Positions 34,061-42,363 of a DNA stretch of 64,000 bases are shown piece by piece. The first letter of the stretch is position 1. Each line of letters begins with the position of its first letter. Source of the DNA: Ectothiorhodospiraceae bacterium (GTDB lineage: Bacteria; Pseudomonadota; Gammaproteobacteria; HK1); NCBI GenBank assembly GCA_024234875.1, contig JACKNM010000003.1, positions 488,001 to 552,000 on the forward strand. The letters are read 5' to 3'. The translations under genes and the position numbers were made by a program. Under the pieces are notes generated by a model, which was given only the letters and a program-made list of their open reading frames with translations, was not told the DNA's origin and did no database searches.

Positions 34061-35065
34061 TCACCGCGTGGTGAGCACGATCTTGCCGATGTGGCGGCTG
34101 CTGTCCATCAGCGCGTGGGCGCCGGCGGCATCGGCGAGCGGGAACGTCGCGTGGACGAGGGGGCGAACCGTGCCTTGCTCGAGCAACGGCCAAACCCGCT
34201 CGGCCAGGGCGCGCGCGATCACCGCCTTCTGCTCGACCGTCCGCGGTCTCAGCGTCGAGCCGGTCACCGTCAGCCGGCGCGCCATGATGGTCTGCAGCTC
34301 GAGCTCGACGTGCGATCCATGCTGCAGCGCGATCTGGATCAGTCGACCCTCGACCGCGAGACAGGCCAGATTGCGGGCGAAATAGTCCCCGCCCACCATG
34401 TCGAGCACGACGTCCACCCCGCGCCCGTCGGTGGCGCTCTGGATGCGCTCGACGAAGTCCTCGTTGCGGTAGTCGATGGCGCTGGCCGCGCCCAGCGCGA
34501 TGCAGGCGGCACACTTCTCGGCGCTACCGGCAGTGGCATGGACCGTCGAGCCGAGCGCCGTCGCGAGCTGGATCGCGGTGGTGCCGATGCCGCTCGAGCC
34601 GCCGTGGACCAGCAGCGACTCACCCGGCCGGAGTCGGCCGCGGTCGAAGACGTTGGTCCACACGGTGAAGAACGTCTCCGGCACGCCGGCGGCGGCGACC
34701 GCGTCGAGCGAGGCCGGAATCGGCAGGCACAGCGGTGCGGCGGCGACGCAGTACTCGGCGTAGCCGCCGCCGGTCACCAGCGCGCAGATGCGGTCGCCCA
34801 CCGCGGGCGTGGTCACCCCGTCGCCCACCGCCACCACCTCCCCGGCGATCTCGAGGCCGGGGATGTCGGACGCGCCGGGTGGCGGTGGGTAGGCGCCCTC
34901 GCGCTGCATGACGTCCGGGCGATTGATGCCCGCCGCCTCGACTCGCACCAGCACCTCCCCGGGGCCCGGCACCGGTGTCGGGCGTGTGGTCGGGACCAGC
35001 ACCTGCGGCCCGCCCGGGGCGCTGATCTCGATCGCGGTCATGCTCGTCGGTGCGTTGCTCACCAC
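34061..35065 (-). CDS. NAD(P)H quinone oxidoreductase / zinc-free MDR-family dehydrogenase
   Basis: A 334-residue medium-chain dehydrogenase/reductase of the quinone oxidoreductase (PIG3/QOR) type. Marks: EVLVRVEAAGINRPDVMQRE, ALVTGGGYAEYCVAAA, the nucleotide loop LLVHGGSSGIGTTAIQLA and the family end ATFPLADAAGAHALMDSSRH. It lacks zinc-binding cysteines. It probably reduces quinones or enones with NADPH. The start is GTG 35065 with AAGGAG six bases upstream. It is the last gene of a run SDR-CysQ-QOR on the minus strand. Confidence 0.92.
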   Translation of the reverse strand: MVSNAPTSMTAIEISAPGGPQVLVPTTRPTPVPGPGEVLVRVEAAGINRPDVMQREGAYPPPPGASDIPGLEIAGEVVAVGDGVTTPAVGDRICALVTGGGYAEYCVAAAPLCLPIPASLDAVAAAGVPETFFTVWTNVFDRGRLRPGESLLVHGGSSGIGTTAIQLATALGSTVHATAGSAEKCAACIALGAASAIDYRNEDFVERIQSATDGRGVDVVLDMVGGDYFARNLACLAVEGRLIQIALQHGSHVELELQTIMARRLTVTGSTLRPRTVEQKAVIARALAERVWPLLEQGTVRPLVHATFPLADAAGAHALMDSSRHIGKIVLTTR

Positions 35066-35082
35066 GGTGGTCTCCTTCCGGT

Positions 35083-35886
35083 TCAGCGCGGGCCGGCTTC
35101 GGCCCGCGCGGTCGCCCGGGGCAGGCCACGGGCCACGAAATGGGGGTTGTCGAAACCCGGCTTGCCGTAGGTCAGCGGCTCGCCGGCGAGGGTGGTGACG
35201 CTGCCGCCGGCGGCCTGCAGCACCGCCTGCCCGGCGGCGATGTCCCACTCCATGGTGCGCCCCAGGCGCGGATACATGTCCGCGCTGCCCTCGGCCACCC
35301 GGCAGAGCTTGAGCGACGAGCCGGCGGAAATCAGCTCGGCGACCTCGAAGTCCGCCAGGTAGGCGTCGGTCTGCGCGTCGCGGTGCGAGCGGCTGGCCAC
35401 CACCACCAGGCCGTCGCCCGGCGCCCGACAGGCGATGCGCTTGCCCGGCTCCGGGCCCAGCCGGCGCCACGCGCCGTCGCGACCGTCGGTCCAGTAGGTC
35501 GCGTCGAGGGCTGGGAGGTGGACGACGCCGATGCTCGGCCGCCCGTTCTCGACGAGGGCGATGTTGACGGTGAACTCGCCGTTGCGGCTGATGAACTCCC
35601 GGGTACCGTCGAGCGGGTCGACGAGGAAGAACCGGCCACCACTCACGTCGGGCACCACGCCGGCGGCGACCGCCTCCTCGGCGACCACCGGGACGTCCGG
35701 CGCCAGCGCCGCGAGCCCCTGCAGGATGATGCGCTCGGCGCGCTCGTCGGCGTCGGTCACGGGGGAGTGGTCCGCCTTGTCGCGGACCTCGATGTCACGG
35801 CTGTAGATCGCCAGGATCTCGCGTCCGGCGCGCTCCGCCAGCTCGGTCAGCGCGCCCACCAGGGCCGCCGGGTCGATCGTCTTCAA
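35083..35886 (-). CDS. cysQ: 3'(2'),5'-bisphosphate nucleotidase CysQ
   Basis: A 267-residue magnesium-dependent phosphatase of the inositol monophosphatase superfamily. It converts PAP, left over from sulfate assimilation, to AMP. Marks: SPVTDADERAERIILQGLAA, VVAEEAV, FLVDPLDGTREFISRNGEFT and MEWDIAAGQAVLQAAGG. The start is a TTG at 35886, eight bases after GGAGG and one base after the SDR stop, so translation is probably coupled. Confidence 0.92.
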   Translation of the reverse strand: MKTIDPAALVGALTELAERAGREILAIYSRDIEVRDKADHSPVTDADERAERIILQGLAALAPDVPVVAEEAVAAGVVPDVSGGRFFLVDPLDGTREFISRNGEFTVNIALVENGRPSIGVVHLPALDATYWTDGRDGAWRRLGPEPGKRIACRAPGDGLVVVASRSHRDAQTDAYLADFEVAELISAGSSLKLCRVAEGSADMYPRLGRTMEWDIAAGQAVLQAAGGSVTTLAGEPLTYGKPGFDNPHFVARGLPRATARAEAGPR

Positions 35887-35887
35887 G

Positions 35888-36640
35888 TCAGCGTCCTCCT
35901 GCCACGTCCATGATCGTGCCCGTGCAGTACGAGGCCTCGTCGCCGAGCAGCCAGACGATGGCCGCCGCGATCTCCTCGGGCATCCCGCCGCGCCCGAGCG
36001 GGATGCCGGGGGCCAGCCGGTCGACGCGCCCCGGCTCTCCGCCATCGGCGTGGATGGTGGTGTGGATCATCCCCGGACGGACCGCGTTGACGCGAATGCC
36101 ATCCGCCGCGACCTCGCGGGCGAGGCCCACGGTGAAGCTGTCCACCGCGCCCTTGCTCGCCGCGTAGTCGACGTACTCACCCGCGCTGCCGGCGCGCGCC
36201 GCCACCGAGGACACGTTGACGATGGCGCCGCCGTCGCCGCCGCGGCGCCGGGACATCCGCCGCACCGCCTCGCGCGCGCAGAGCAGCGTGCCGAGGACGT
36301 TGACCGCCAGCATCCGCTCGATGCGGCCGAGCTCCATGTCCTCCAGGCGGCTCTGCCTGGCCACGATACCGGCGTTGTTGACCAGGCCCGTCACCGGTCC
36401 GAGGTCGGCCGCGGCGCGGTCGAACAGGCGGACCACGTCGGCCTCGACCGCGACGTCACCGTCGACCGCCACCGCGCTCCCCCCGGCGTCGCGAATCGCG
36501 TCGACCACCGCGCGCGCGGCGTCGGCGTCGCGACGATACCCGACGCAGACCCGCCAGCCCTGCCGCGCGGCGTGCCGCGCGGTGGCCGCGCCGATGCCTC
36601 GGGCGCCGCCGGTGACCACCAGGGTACCGCGCTCCGACAT
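35888..36640 (-). CDS. Short-chain dehydrogenase/reductase
   Basis: A 250-residue SDR. The cofactor loop is TGGARGIG near the N-terminus, followed by LVNNAGIVARQSR, the catalytic serine in IVNVSSVAARAGSA and the Y-x3-K pair in YVDYAASKGAVDSF. The loop R-R after VCVGY suggests NADP preference. The substrate is unknown. ATG 36640 is set by family length. It heads the minus-strand run with cysQ and the quinone oxidoreductase. Confidence 0.92.
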   Translation of the reverse strand: MSERGTLVVTGGARGIGAATARHAARQGWRVCVGYRRDADAARAVVDAIRDAGGSAVAVDGDVAVEADVVRLFDRAAADLGPVTGLVNNAGIVARQSRLEDMELGRIERMLAVNVLGTLLCAREAVRRMSRRRGGDGGAIVNVSSVAARAGSAGEYVDYAASKGAVDSFTVGLAREVAADGIRVNAVRPGMIHTTIHADGGEPGRVDRLAPGIPLGRGGMPEEIAAAIVWLLGDEASYCTGTIMDVAGGR

Positions 36641-36863
36641 GTCCTCACTCCCCCGTACCGGGTGACCAGGCGCCGCGACGGTGCTCGGACCGAGCCGTCG
36701 CACCACCGCGCCCGCGCACAGTGTACGGATCATGGTGCGGCCGCGGCAGTGCACCCGCGCGTGGGCGGCCGGGGTGCGCGGGGGTTCCCGCCCTTGGCGC
36801 GCGTCGGGGCGAGCGTTATGTTTCCCGCCGCCGTCGCATGGCGGTGGGAGGAGGAGGACGGCG

Positions 36864-37754
36864 ATGGTCGAGGGGCGCGGTATCGATCACCTGGTGCTCG
36901 TCACCGAGGATCTGGACGAGGCGTCGGCGTTCTACCGCACGCTCGGGTTCACCACCACGCCGAGGGCCGTGCATCCGTTCGGAACCGGCAACGCCCTGGT
37001 CCAGCTGCAGGGCAACTTCATCGAGCTCGTCGGCATCGTCGATCCGGGGGCGATCGCCACCGCGGAGCCCGGCGGCTTCAGCTTCGCCGCATTCTGTCGC
37101 GACCGCCTGCGCGAGGCCGAGGGGATGTGCATGCTGGTGCTCGAGAGTCGCGACGCGCGCGCCGACCACGCGGCGTTCACGTCGCGGGGCCTGCGCACAC
37201 ACCCACCCATGGACTTCCAGCGCCTGGCACGGCTACCCGACGGCAGCGAGGTCACGGTCGGCTTCTCGCTCGCCTTCGTCACCGACCCACGGCTGCCGCG
37301 GGTCGCGTTCTTCGTCTGCCAGCAGCACGCCCCGCAACACTTCTGGAAGGCCGAGTACCAGACCCATGCCAACGGCGCCCAGGTCGTCGACCGGGTGTAC
37401 ATGGTGGCGGAGGACCCGCCGGCCCTCGCCGACCTCTTCGCCGGGCTGCAGGACCGCGACAGCGTGCGGGTCGACGACGACGAGCTGGTCGTGGCGACCG
37501 CACGGGGCGACGTGGTGGTGATGACCCCGGGGCGTTTCGAGGCGCTCTACCCGGGGGCCCGGCTCGCGGCGGGGGCTGCGTCGGGCTGCTTCGCGGGCTT
37601 TCGGGTGCGGGTCGAGGATCTCGCGCGTGCCCGCGCCATTCTCGACGGTGAGGGCATCCCGCATCAGGCCCGCGACGGCAGCCTGCGCATCTGGCCGCAG
37701 CGCGCCCACGGGGTGCTGATCGAGATCGAGGAGTCCGAGCCGCCGGACGACTGA
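36864..37754 (+). CDS. Glyoxalase-like VOC-superfamily protein
   Basis: A 296-residue protein built of two VOC-type halves. The first begins GIDHLVLVTEDLDEASAFYR and LGFTTTPRAVHPFGTGNALV; the second half lies in DRVYMVAEDPPALADLFAGL. This arrangement matches the glyoxalase-like family rather than classic glyoxalase I. Metal ligands are plausible at H10 and E-containing strands, but activity is not established. ATG 36864 follows a GGAGGAGGAGG run, an excellent ribosome site. Confidence 0.85.
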   Translation: MVEGRGIDHLVLVTEDLDEASAFYRTLGFTTTPRAVHPFGTGNALVQLQGNFIELVGIVDPGAIATAEPGGFSFAAFCRDRLREAEGMCMLVLESRDARADHAAFTSRGLRTHPPMDFQRLARLPDGSEVTVGFSLAFVTDPRLPRVAFFVCQQHAPQHFWKAEYQTHANGAQVVDRVYMVAEDPPALADLFAGLQDRDSVRVDDDELVVATARGDVVVMTPGRFEALYPGARLAAGAASGCFAGFRVRVEDLARARAILDGEGIPHQARDGSLRIWPQRAHGVLIEIEESEPPDD

Positions 37755-37814
37755 GCGCGCGCCGGCCCTGGCATCGGGTCGGCGCCGAGGCGTGGGTTGC
37801 CGGGTGCCGGGGGC

Positions 37815-38798
37815 TCAGTTCACGCGCAGGCGAGCCGCCGGCTCGGCGCCGTGCGCCACCAGGCTCTCGGCGAGGATGCGCGACACGATCTCGTCGCAGA
37901 CCCGCTCGGCCTCGTCGTTCGGCACCTGGCAGGTGCCGGCGTTGCGATGGCCGCCGCCGCCGTAGCCGAGGCACAGATCGCCGATGTTGACCGTCGAGTT
38001 GCGGTTGACGATCGACTTGCCGATGGCGAACACCGTGTTCTGACGTTTCAGGCCCCACAGCACGTGGATCGACACGTTGCATTCCGGGAACAGCGCGTAG
38101 AGCACGAAGCGATTGCCGGCGAAGATGGTCTCCTCGTCGCGCAGATCGAGGACCACCAACGGGCCGTGGACGGTCGAGCAGCGCCGGAGCTGCTCGCGGA
38201 ACGCGTCCTGGTGGCTCAGGTAGAGATCCACGCGCTCCTTGACGTCTGGGAGCTGCAGGATCTCGTCCACCTCCATGTGCCGGCAGGCCTCGATCAGCTC
38301 CATCATGAGTTGGTAGTTCGAGATGCGGAAATCGCGGAAGCGGCCGAGCCCGGTGCGCGCGTCCATGAGGTAGTTGAGGAGCACCCATCCCTTCGGGAAC
38401 AGGATCTCGTCGACTGCGAACTGCGCCGAGTCGGCCTTGTCGACCGCCTCCATCATCTCGCGCGAGACGCGCGGGAAGGTGGCCGGGCCACCGAAGTGGT
38501 CGTAGACCACGCGCGCCGCCGACGGGGCATGCGCGTTGATGACGTGGTTGTCGGGGGCGTCGTCGCCGAGTCGCCGGGTCTCGCTCTCGTGGTGGTCGAA
38601 CGCGAGGTGGCAGCCCGGCACGTACGGCAGGTTGGTGGTGATGTCGCGGTCGGTGACCGACACCTTGCCGTCCTGCATGTCCTTGGGGTGGACGAAGAGG
38701 ATGTCGTCGATCAGGTCGAGCTCCTTCAGCAGCACGGCGCAGACCAGGCCGTCGAAGTCGCTCCGGGTGACCAGCCGGTAGTGTTTCTCTCGGGGCAT
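37815..38798 (-). CDS. DHH-family phosphoesterase
   Basis: A 327-residue protein with the DHH superfamily metal motifs: SDFDGLVCA (motif I), VTDRDITTNLP (II) and AFDHHESETRR (III). The C-terminal DHHA1 glycine-rich motif is GYGGGGHRNAGTC. Family members cleave short nucleic acids, pApA or polyphosphate. Substrate assignment needs comparison with exopolyphosphatase and nanoRNase sequences, so it is left general. It stands between convergent and co-oriented neighbours with no obvious operon. Confidence 0.9.
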   Translation of the reverse strand: MPREKHYRLVTRSDFDGLVCAVLLKELDLIDDILFVHPKDMQDGKVSVTDRDITTNLPYVPGCHLAFDHHESETRRLGDDAPDNHVINAHAPSAARVVYDHFGGPATFPRVSREMMEAVDKADSAQFAVDEILFPKGWVLLNYLMDARTGLGRFRDFRISNYQLMMELIEACRHMEVDEILQLPDVKERVDLYLSHQDAFREQLRRCSTVHGPLVVLDLRDEETIFAGNRFVLYALFPECNVSIHVLWGLKRQNTVFAIGKSIVNRNSTVNIGDLCLGYGGGGHRNAGTCQVPNDEAERVCDEIVSRILAESLVAHGAEPAARLRVN

Positions 38799-38897
38799 CT
38801 CGTCGTCTCCGTGAGGGCTCGATGGCGTCTTGCGCCAGTACCGTCCCGGTATCGGCGGCGGGCGCCGGCGCTTGAGCGTGGTCCCGGCGGGCGGGGC

Positions 38898-40499
38898 TCA
38901 GTGCGCGCCGCGGGGACCCTCGAGCAGGAACGTCTGCATCTGGCCGCGACCCTTGATCTCGATCGACCCACGTGGTGTCAGGACGTACTCGGCGCGAAGC
39001 CGCGCCTCGACCGCGAGCGAGACCTGGATCTCGCCGGGAAGTCCCTGGGACTCCATGCGGCTGGCGACGTTCACGGTGTCGCCCCAGATGTCGTAGGTGA
39101 ATCGCGTGCGGCCGATGACCCCGGCGACCACCGGGCCACAGTGGATGCCGATGCGCAGCGACATCGGGTCGGCGTAGACCGAGGACAGCTCCGCGATCGC
39201 GCGGCGCATCTCGAGCGCGGCATTGGCGGCGGCGCGCGTATGGTCGGCCCGCGAGCCGGGTACGCCGCCGACCAGCATGTAGGCGTCGCCGATGGTCTTG
39301 ATCTTCTCCAGACCGTGGCGCTCGACGAGGGTGTCGAAGGCGCCGAAGACCTCGTTGAGCCGATTCACCGCGGTGCGGGCGTCGGTGCGGGCCGCGAACT
39401 CGGTGAACTGCACCAGGTCGGCGAACAGCACCGTGACGTCGTCGACGTCCTGGGCGACGCTGCGCTCGCCGGTCTTCAGCCGCTCCGCGACCGACTTCGG
39501 GAGCATGCTGAGCAGCACCCGGTCGCTACGTTCACGCTCCCCTCGGAGCTGCTCGAGGTAGAGCCGCTCGCGGTCGCGCAGTCGCTTGCGCTCCAGGCAG
39601 GTGGCCACGCGCACGCGCAGCAGGGTGGGATGGACTGATTTCGGCAGGAACTCGTCGGCGCCGAGCTCGATCCCGCGGGCCACGCTGGCCACGTCGTCAT
39701 AGGCCGAGACCATGACCACCGGCAGGCCGGCGAGCGACGGCTGCTCGCGGATCCACTCCAGCATCTCGAACCCGTTGACCTCCGGCATGATGAGGTCGAG
39801 CACCACCAGGTCGAACGTCGCCTCGTCGAGCAATCGTTTGCCCTCGGCGGCAGAGGCGACACTGCGCACCCGATGGCCGAGCTTCTCGAGACGCCGCGCG
39901 AGCAGCATCCGGTTGGCCGGATCGTCGTCGACGACCAGCACCCGGCCGCACTCCCGCCGTGCATTGACCGCGCGCGTGGCGGGGCTGGTCACGCTGCGCA
40001 TGGCGGACGCCACCATGTCCTGCGTGGTCGCGGACTGCGCGGTCACCGGTGGCTCGCCCTCGCTGCCGAGCAGGTAGCGAAGGCTGCGCTCGGTGGTCCA
40101 GACGCCGCTCAGCACGTGGCGGAGCTCGGGTGTCCAGGGCGCCTCGGGAGCCGCCTCGAGGGCGAGCTCGACGAAGCCGCCGACGAGGTTGAGCTTGGCG
40201 TTGATGTCGTGTCGGAGCTTGCGCGTGGTCGCGTCGGGCTCGACGCCGTGGCGGGTCTCCTCGGCCTGGCGGACGACGCGCTCGACCAGATGATCGAGCT
40301 GGCTCGCGGCGGCGTGGGCCTGCTCCAGATGCCGGCGCAGCTCGGTCGGGATCTCGCCGTTCTCTGCCAGCAGCCGGCAGAACCCCAGGATCGCGGCCAC
40401 CGGGGTGCGCAGCTCGTGCTTGAGCAACGCGACGCGTGCACGTTGCCCGTCGAGGCGCTGAACGGCGCTACCGGCAGGCTCGACGGTCTGCTCGAGCAT
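38898..40499 (-). CDS. Receiver-class III adenylate cyclase fusion with two H-box segments
   Basis: A 533-residue signalling protein. Order: a HisKA-like H-box (LLKHELRTPVAAILGF, H28), a second histidine segment (TTRKLRHDINAKLNLVGGFV, H97), a receiver (about 186-300, phospho-site D235 in VVLDLIMPEVNG, K287), a coiled linker and a class III cyclase (about 350-530). The cyclase has metal aspartates D361 (FADLVQF) and D405 (IKTIGDAYM), with K401, D470, N477 and R481 in place, favouring cAMP as product. No HATPase domain exists, so the histidines would take phosphate from another kinase. A CpdA-like phosphodiesterase is at 57213. Confidence 0.9.
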   Translation of the reverse strand: MLEQTVEPAGSAVQRLDGQRARVALLKHELRTPVAAILGFCRLLAENGEIPTELRRHLEQAHAAASQLDHLVERVVRQAEETRHGVEPDATTRKLRHDINAKLNLVGGFVELALEAAPEAPWTPELRHVLSGVWTTERSLRYLLGSEGEPPVTAQSATTQDMVASAMRSVTSPATRAVNARRECGRVLVVDDDPANRMLLARRLEKLGHRVRSVASAAEGKRLLDEATFDLVVLDLIMPEVNGFEMLEWIREQPSLAGLPVVMVSAYDDVASVARGIELGADEFLPKSVHPTLLRVRVATCLERKRLRDRERLYLEQLRGERERSDRVLLSMLPKSVAERLKTGERSVAQDVDDVTVLFADLVQFTEFAARTDARTAVNRLNEVFGAFDTLVERHGLEKIKTIGDAYMLVGGVPGSRADHTRAAANAALEMRRAIAELSSVYADPMSLRIGIHCGPVVAGVIGRTRFTYDIWGDTVNVASRMESQGLPGEIQVSLAVEARLRAEYVLTPRGSIEIKGRGQMQTFLLEGPRGAH

Positions 40500-40780
40500 G
40501 GCCCGATGCCCTAGCGTCGGCGCCCGGCCGCGTGCTGGACGCGGGGGCGGGTCGCGGCGGAGAGGTCGGCATCGGGCATCGCAGGTGGGCTCCACGAGAA
40601 GGGGCGCGGGTGAGCGCGTGCGGCGACTGCCCGCAATCATCGGCCGTGGAGCGCGAGTCTTGAGACGTGGGTCTCGTTTTCGAGTGCGATCGTGTGCCGC
40701 TGGCGAGGCGGCGATGCCCGCGGCGGGTCGGGGCACGCCGGAGTGCGCGGGCCCGGGCCGGCCCGCGTCATCGGGGGTGG

Positions 40781-42220
40781 TCAGGCTGCGGCGTGGGCCC
40801 AGCGGAGATCGGGCATGCGGCGATGCCAGTCGGTCCGCGACTGGTAGGCAATCCCCGCGCGCAGGACGGTCGACTCGTCGAACGCCTTGCCGTAGAGCAT
40901 CAACCCGATCGGCAGCCCACCGGCGTCGAACCCGCAGGGCACGCTGAGCCCGCACAGCCCGAGGATGTTGCCGACCGACGTGTTGCGCAGCGTCAGGATG
41001 TTGACCTTGCCGTAGGTGCTCGAGTCGCGGTCGGTCTCGGCGACCGGCGGGGCGACCATCGGCACCGTGGGGCAGAGCAGCACGTCGACGTCGCGCAGCG
41101 CCGCCCGCGCCCGGGCCCGCAGGCGCTGCCAGGCGAGCGTGGTCTCGAAGTACTCGTGCGCCGGGATGTCCTTGCCGAGCACGATCCGCGCACCGACCAC
41201 CGGGTCGAGCGCATCGAAGTGCTCGTCGACCAGGCGGCGGTTGAAGGCGTAGGCCTCGGCCGCGATCACCAGTCCGCGCGGGTTGAGCCGCCGGGTCTCC
41301 TCCGCCTCCGGGAAGCGCAGGCTGCCCACCGTGGCGCCGAGGGAGCGGAACACGTCGCCGGCGGCACGCACCGCCTGCTCGACCGCGGGCTCGACATCGT
41401 CGAAGAACACGGTCTCGGCGAAGGCCACGCGCAGGCCGTCGAGCGGGCCGCCGACGTCGCCGAGCGGCCGGCGGTCGCCGTGGCCGAGCGTCGACGGATC
41501 GGCCGGATCGGCGCCGCGCATCGCCTCGAACAGCAGTGCCGCATCCCGAGCGTCGCGGGTCAGCGGACCGACCGAGTCGAGGCTCGCGCTGAGCGGGTAG
41601 ACGCCGGCGCGGCTCACCTCGCCGACCGTGGTCTTGAGCCCGGTGACGCCGCAGAACGAGGCCGGGATGCGCACCGAGCCTCCGGTGTCACTGCCGAGAC
41701 CCGCCGGGGCGAGCCCCGCCGCCACCGCCACCCCGGTGCCGCTGCTCGAGCCTCCCGGCAGGCGCGCGACCCGGTCCCACGGGTTGTGGGGGGTGCCCTC
41801 GTCGTGATTGATGCCGGCCCCGCCATAGGCGAACTGCACCGTGTGGGTCTTGCCGAGGAGCACCATGCCGGACTGCGCCAGGCGGCGGACCACGGTGCAG
41901 TCCTCGCTCTTGACGTTGTCGGCCAGCAGGTGGGTCCCGGCACGCGTCGCCTCACCGCGGACGTCGAACAGGTCCTTGGCGACGTAGGGGATACCGTCGA
42001 GCGGTCCGAGCGGGCAGCCGGCGCGTAGCCGCCCCTCGGCGGCCCGGGCCTCGGCGCGGGCGCGCTCCGGGCAGACCTTCACGAAGGCATGCAGGGTCGG
42101 GTCGAGCGCGCCGATGCGCTCGAGGTAGGTCTCGGTCAGCTCGACCGGCGAGAGGTCGTCCTCGCGCATCCGGCGGGCCAGCTCGGTGATCGGCGCAAAC
42201 AGCGTGGCGTGGTCGGTCAT
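40781..42220 (-). CDS. Amidase signature family enzyme
   Basis: A 479-residue amidase. The Ser-cisSer-Lys triad is visible: lysine in IPYVAKDLFDV, cis-serine in LPGGSSSGTGVAVAA and the nucleophile serine in GSDTGGSVRIPASFCGVTG. Such enzymes hydrolyse carboxamides, including indole-acetamide, nicotinamide and urea derivatives. It is not obviously GatA, since no gatB or gatC is nearby. The ATG at 42220 gives the usual family start (ITELARRMREDDLSPVELTE). Confidence 0.9.
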   Translation of the reverse strand: MTDHATLFAPITELARRMREDDLSPVELTETYLERIGALDPTLHAFVKVCPERARAEARAAEGRLRAGCPLGPLDGIPYVAKDLFDVRGEATRAGTHLLADNVKSEDCTVVRRLAQSGMVLLGKTHTVQFAYGGAGINHDEGTPHNPWDRVARLPGGSSSGTGVAVAAGLAPAGLGSDTGGSVRIPASFCGVTGLKTTVGEVSRAGVYPLSASLDSVGPLTRDARDAALLFEAMRGADPADPSTLGHGDRRPLGDVGGPLDGLRVAFAETVFFDDVEPAVEQAVRAAGDVFRSLGATVGSLRFPEAEETRRLNPRGLVIAAEAYAFNRRLVDEHFDALDPVVGARIVLGKDIPAHEYFETTLAWQRLRARARAALRDVDVLLCPTVPMVAPPVAETDRDSSTYGKVNILTLRNTSVGNILGLCGLSVPCGFDAGGLPIGLMLYGKAFDESTVLRAGIAYQSRTDWHRRMPDLRWAHAAA

Positions 42221-42363
42221 CGGTCACCTGCAATTCGGGGCTCGTCACCCCGGTTCGATCTCGGCCGTGAGCCGGCGAGCGAATCGCGCGCGCTCGACGA
42301 CGCGAGCGACCGGCTCGCCGGTGGGCCTCGGTGCTGGGCCTCGGTGCAGCGACCCGGCCGCGC

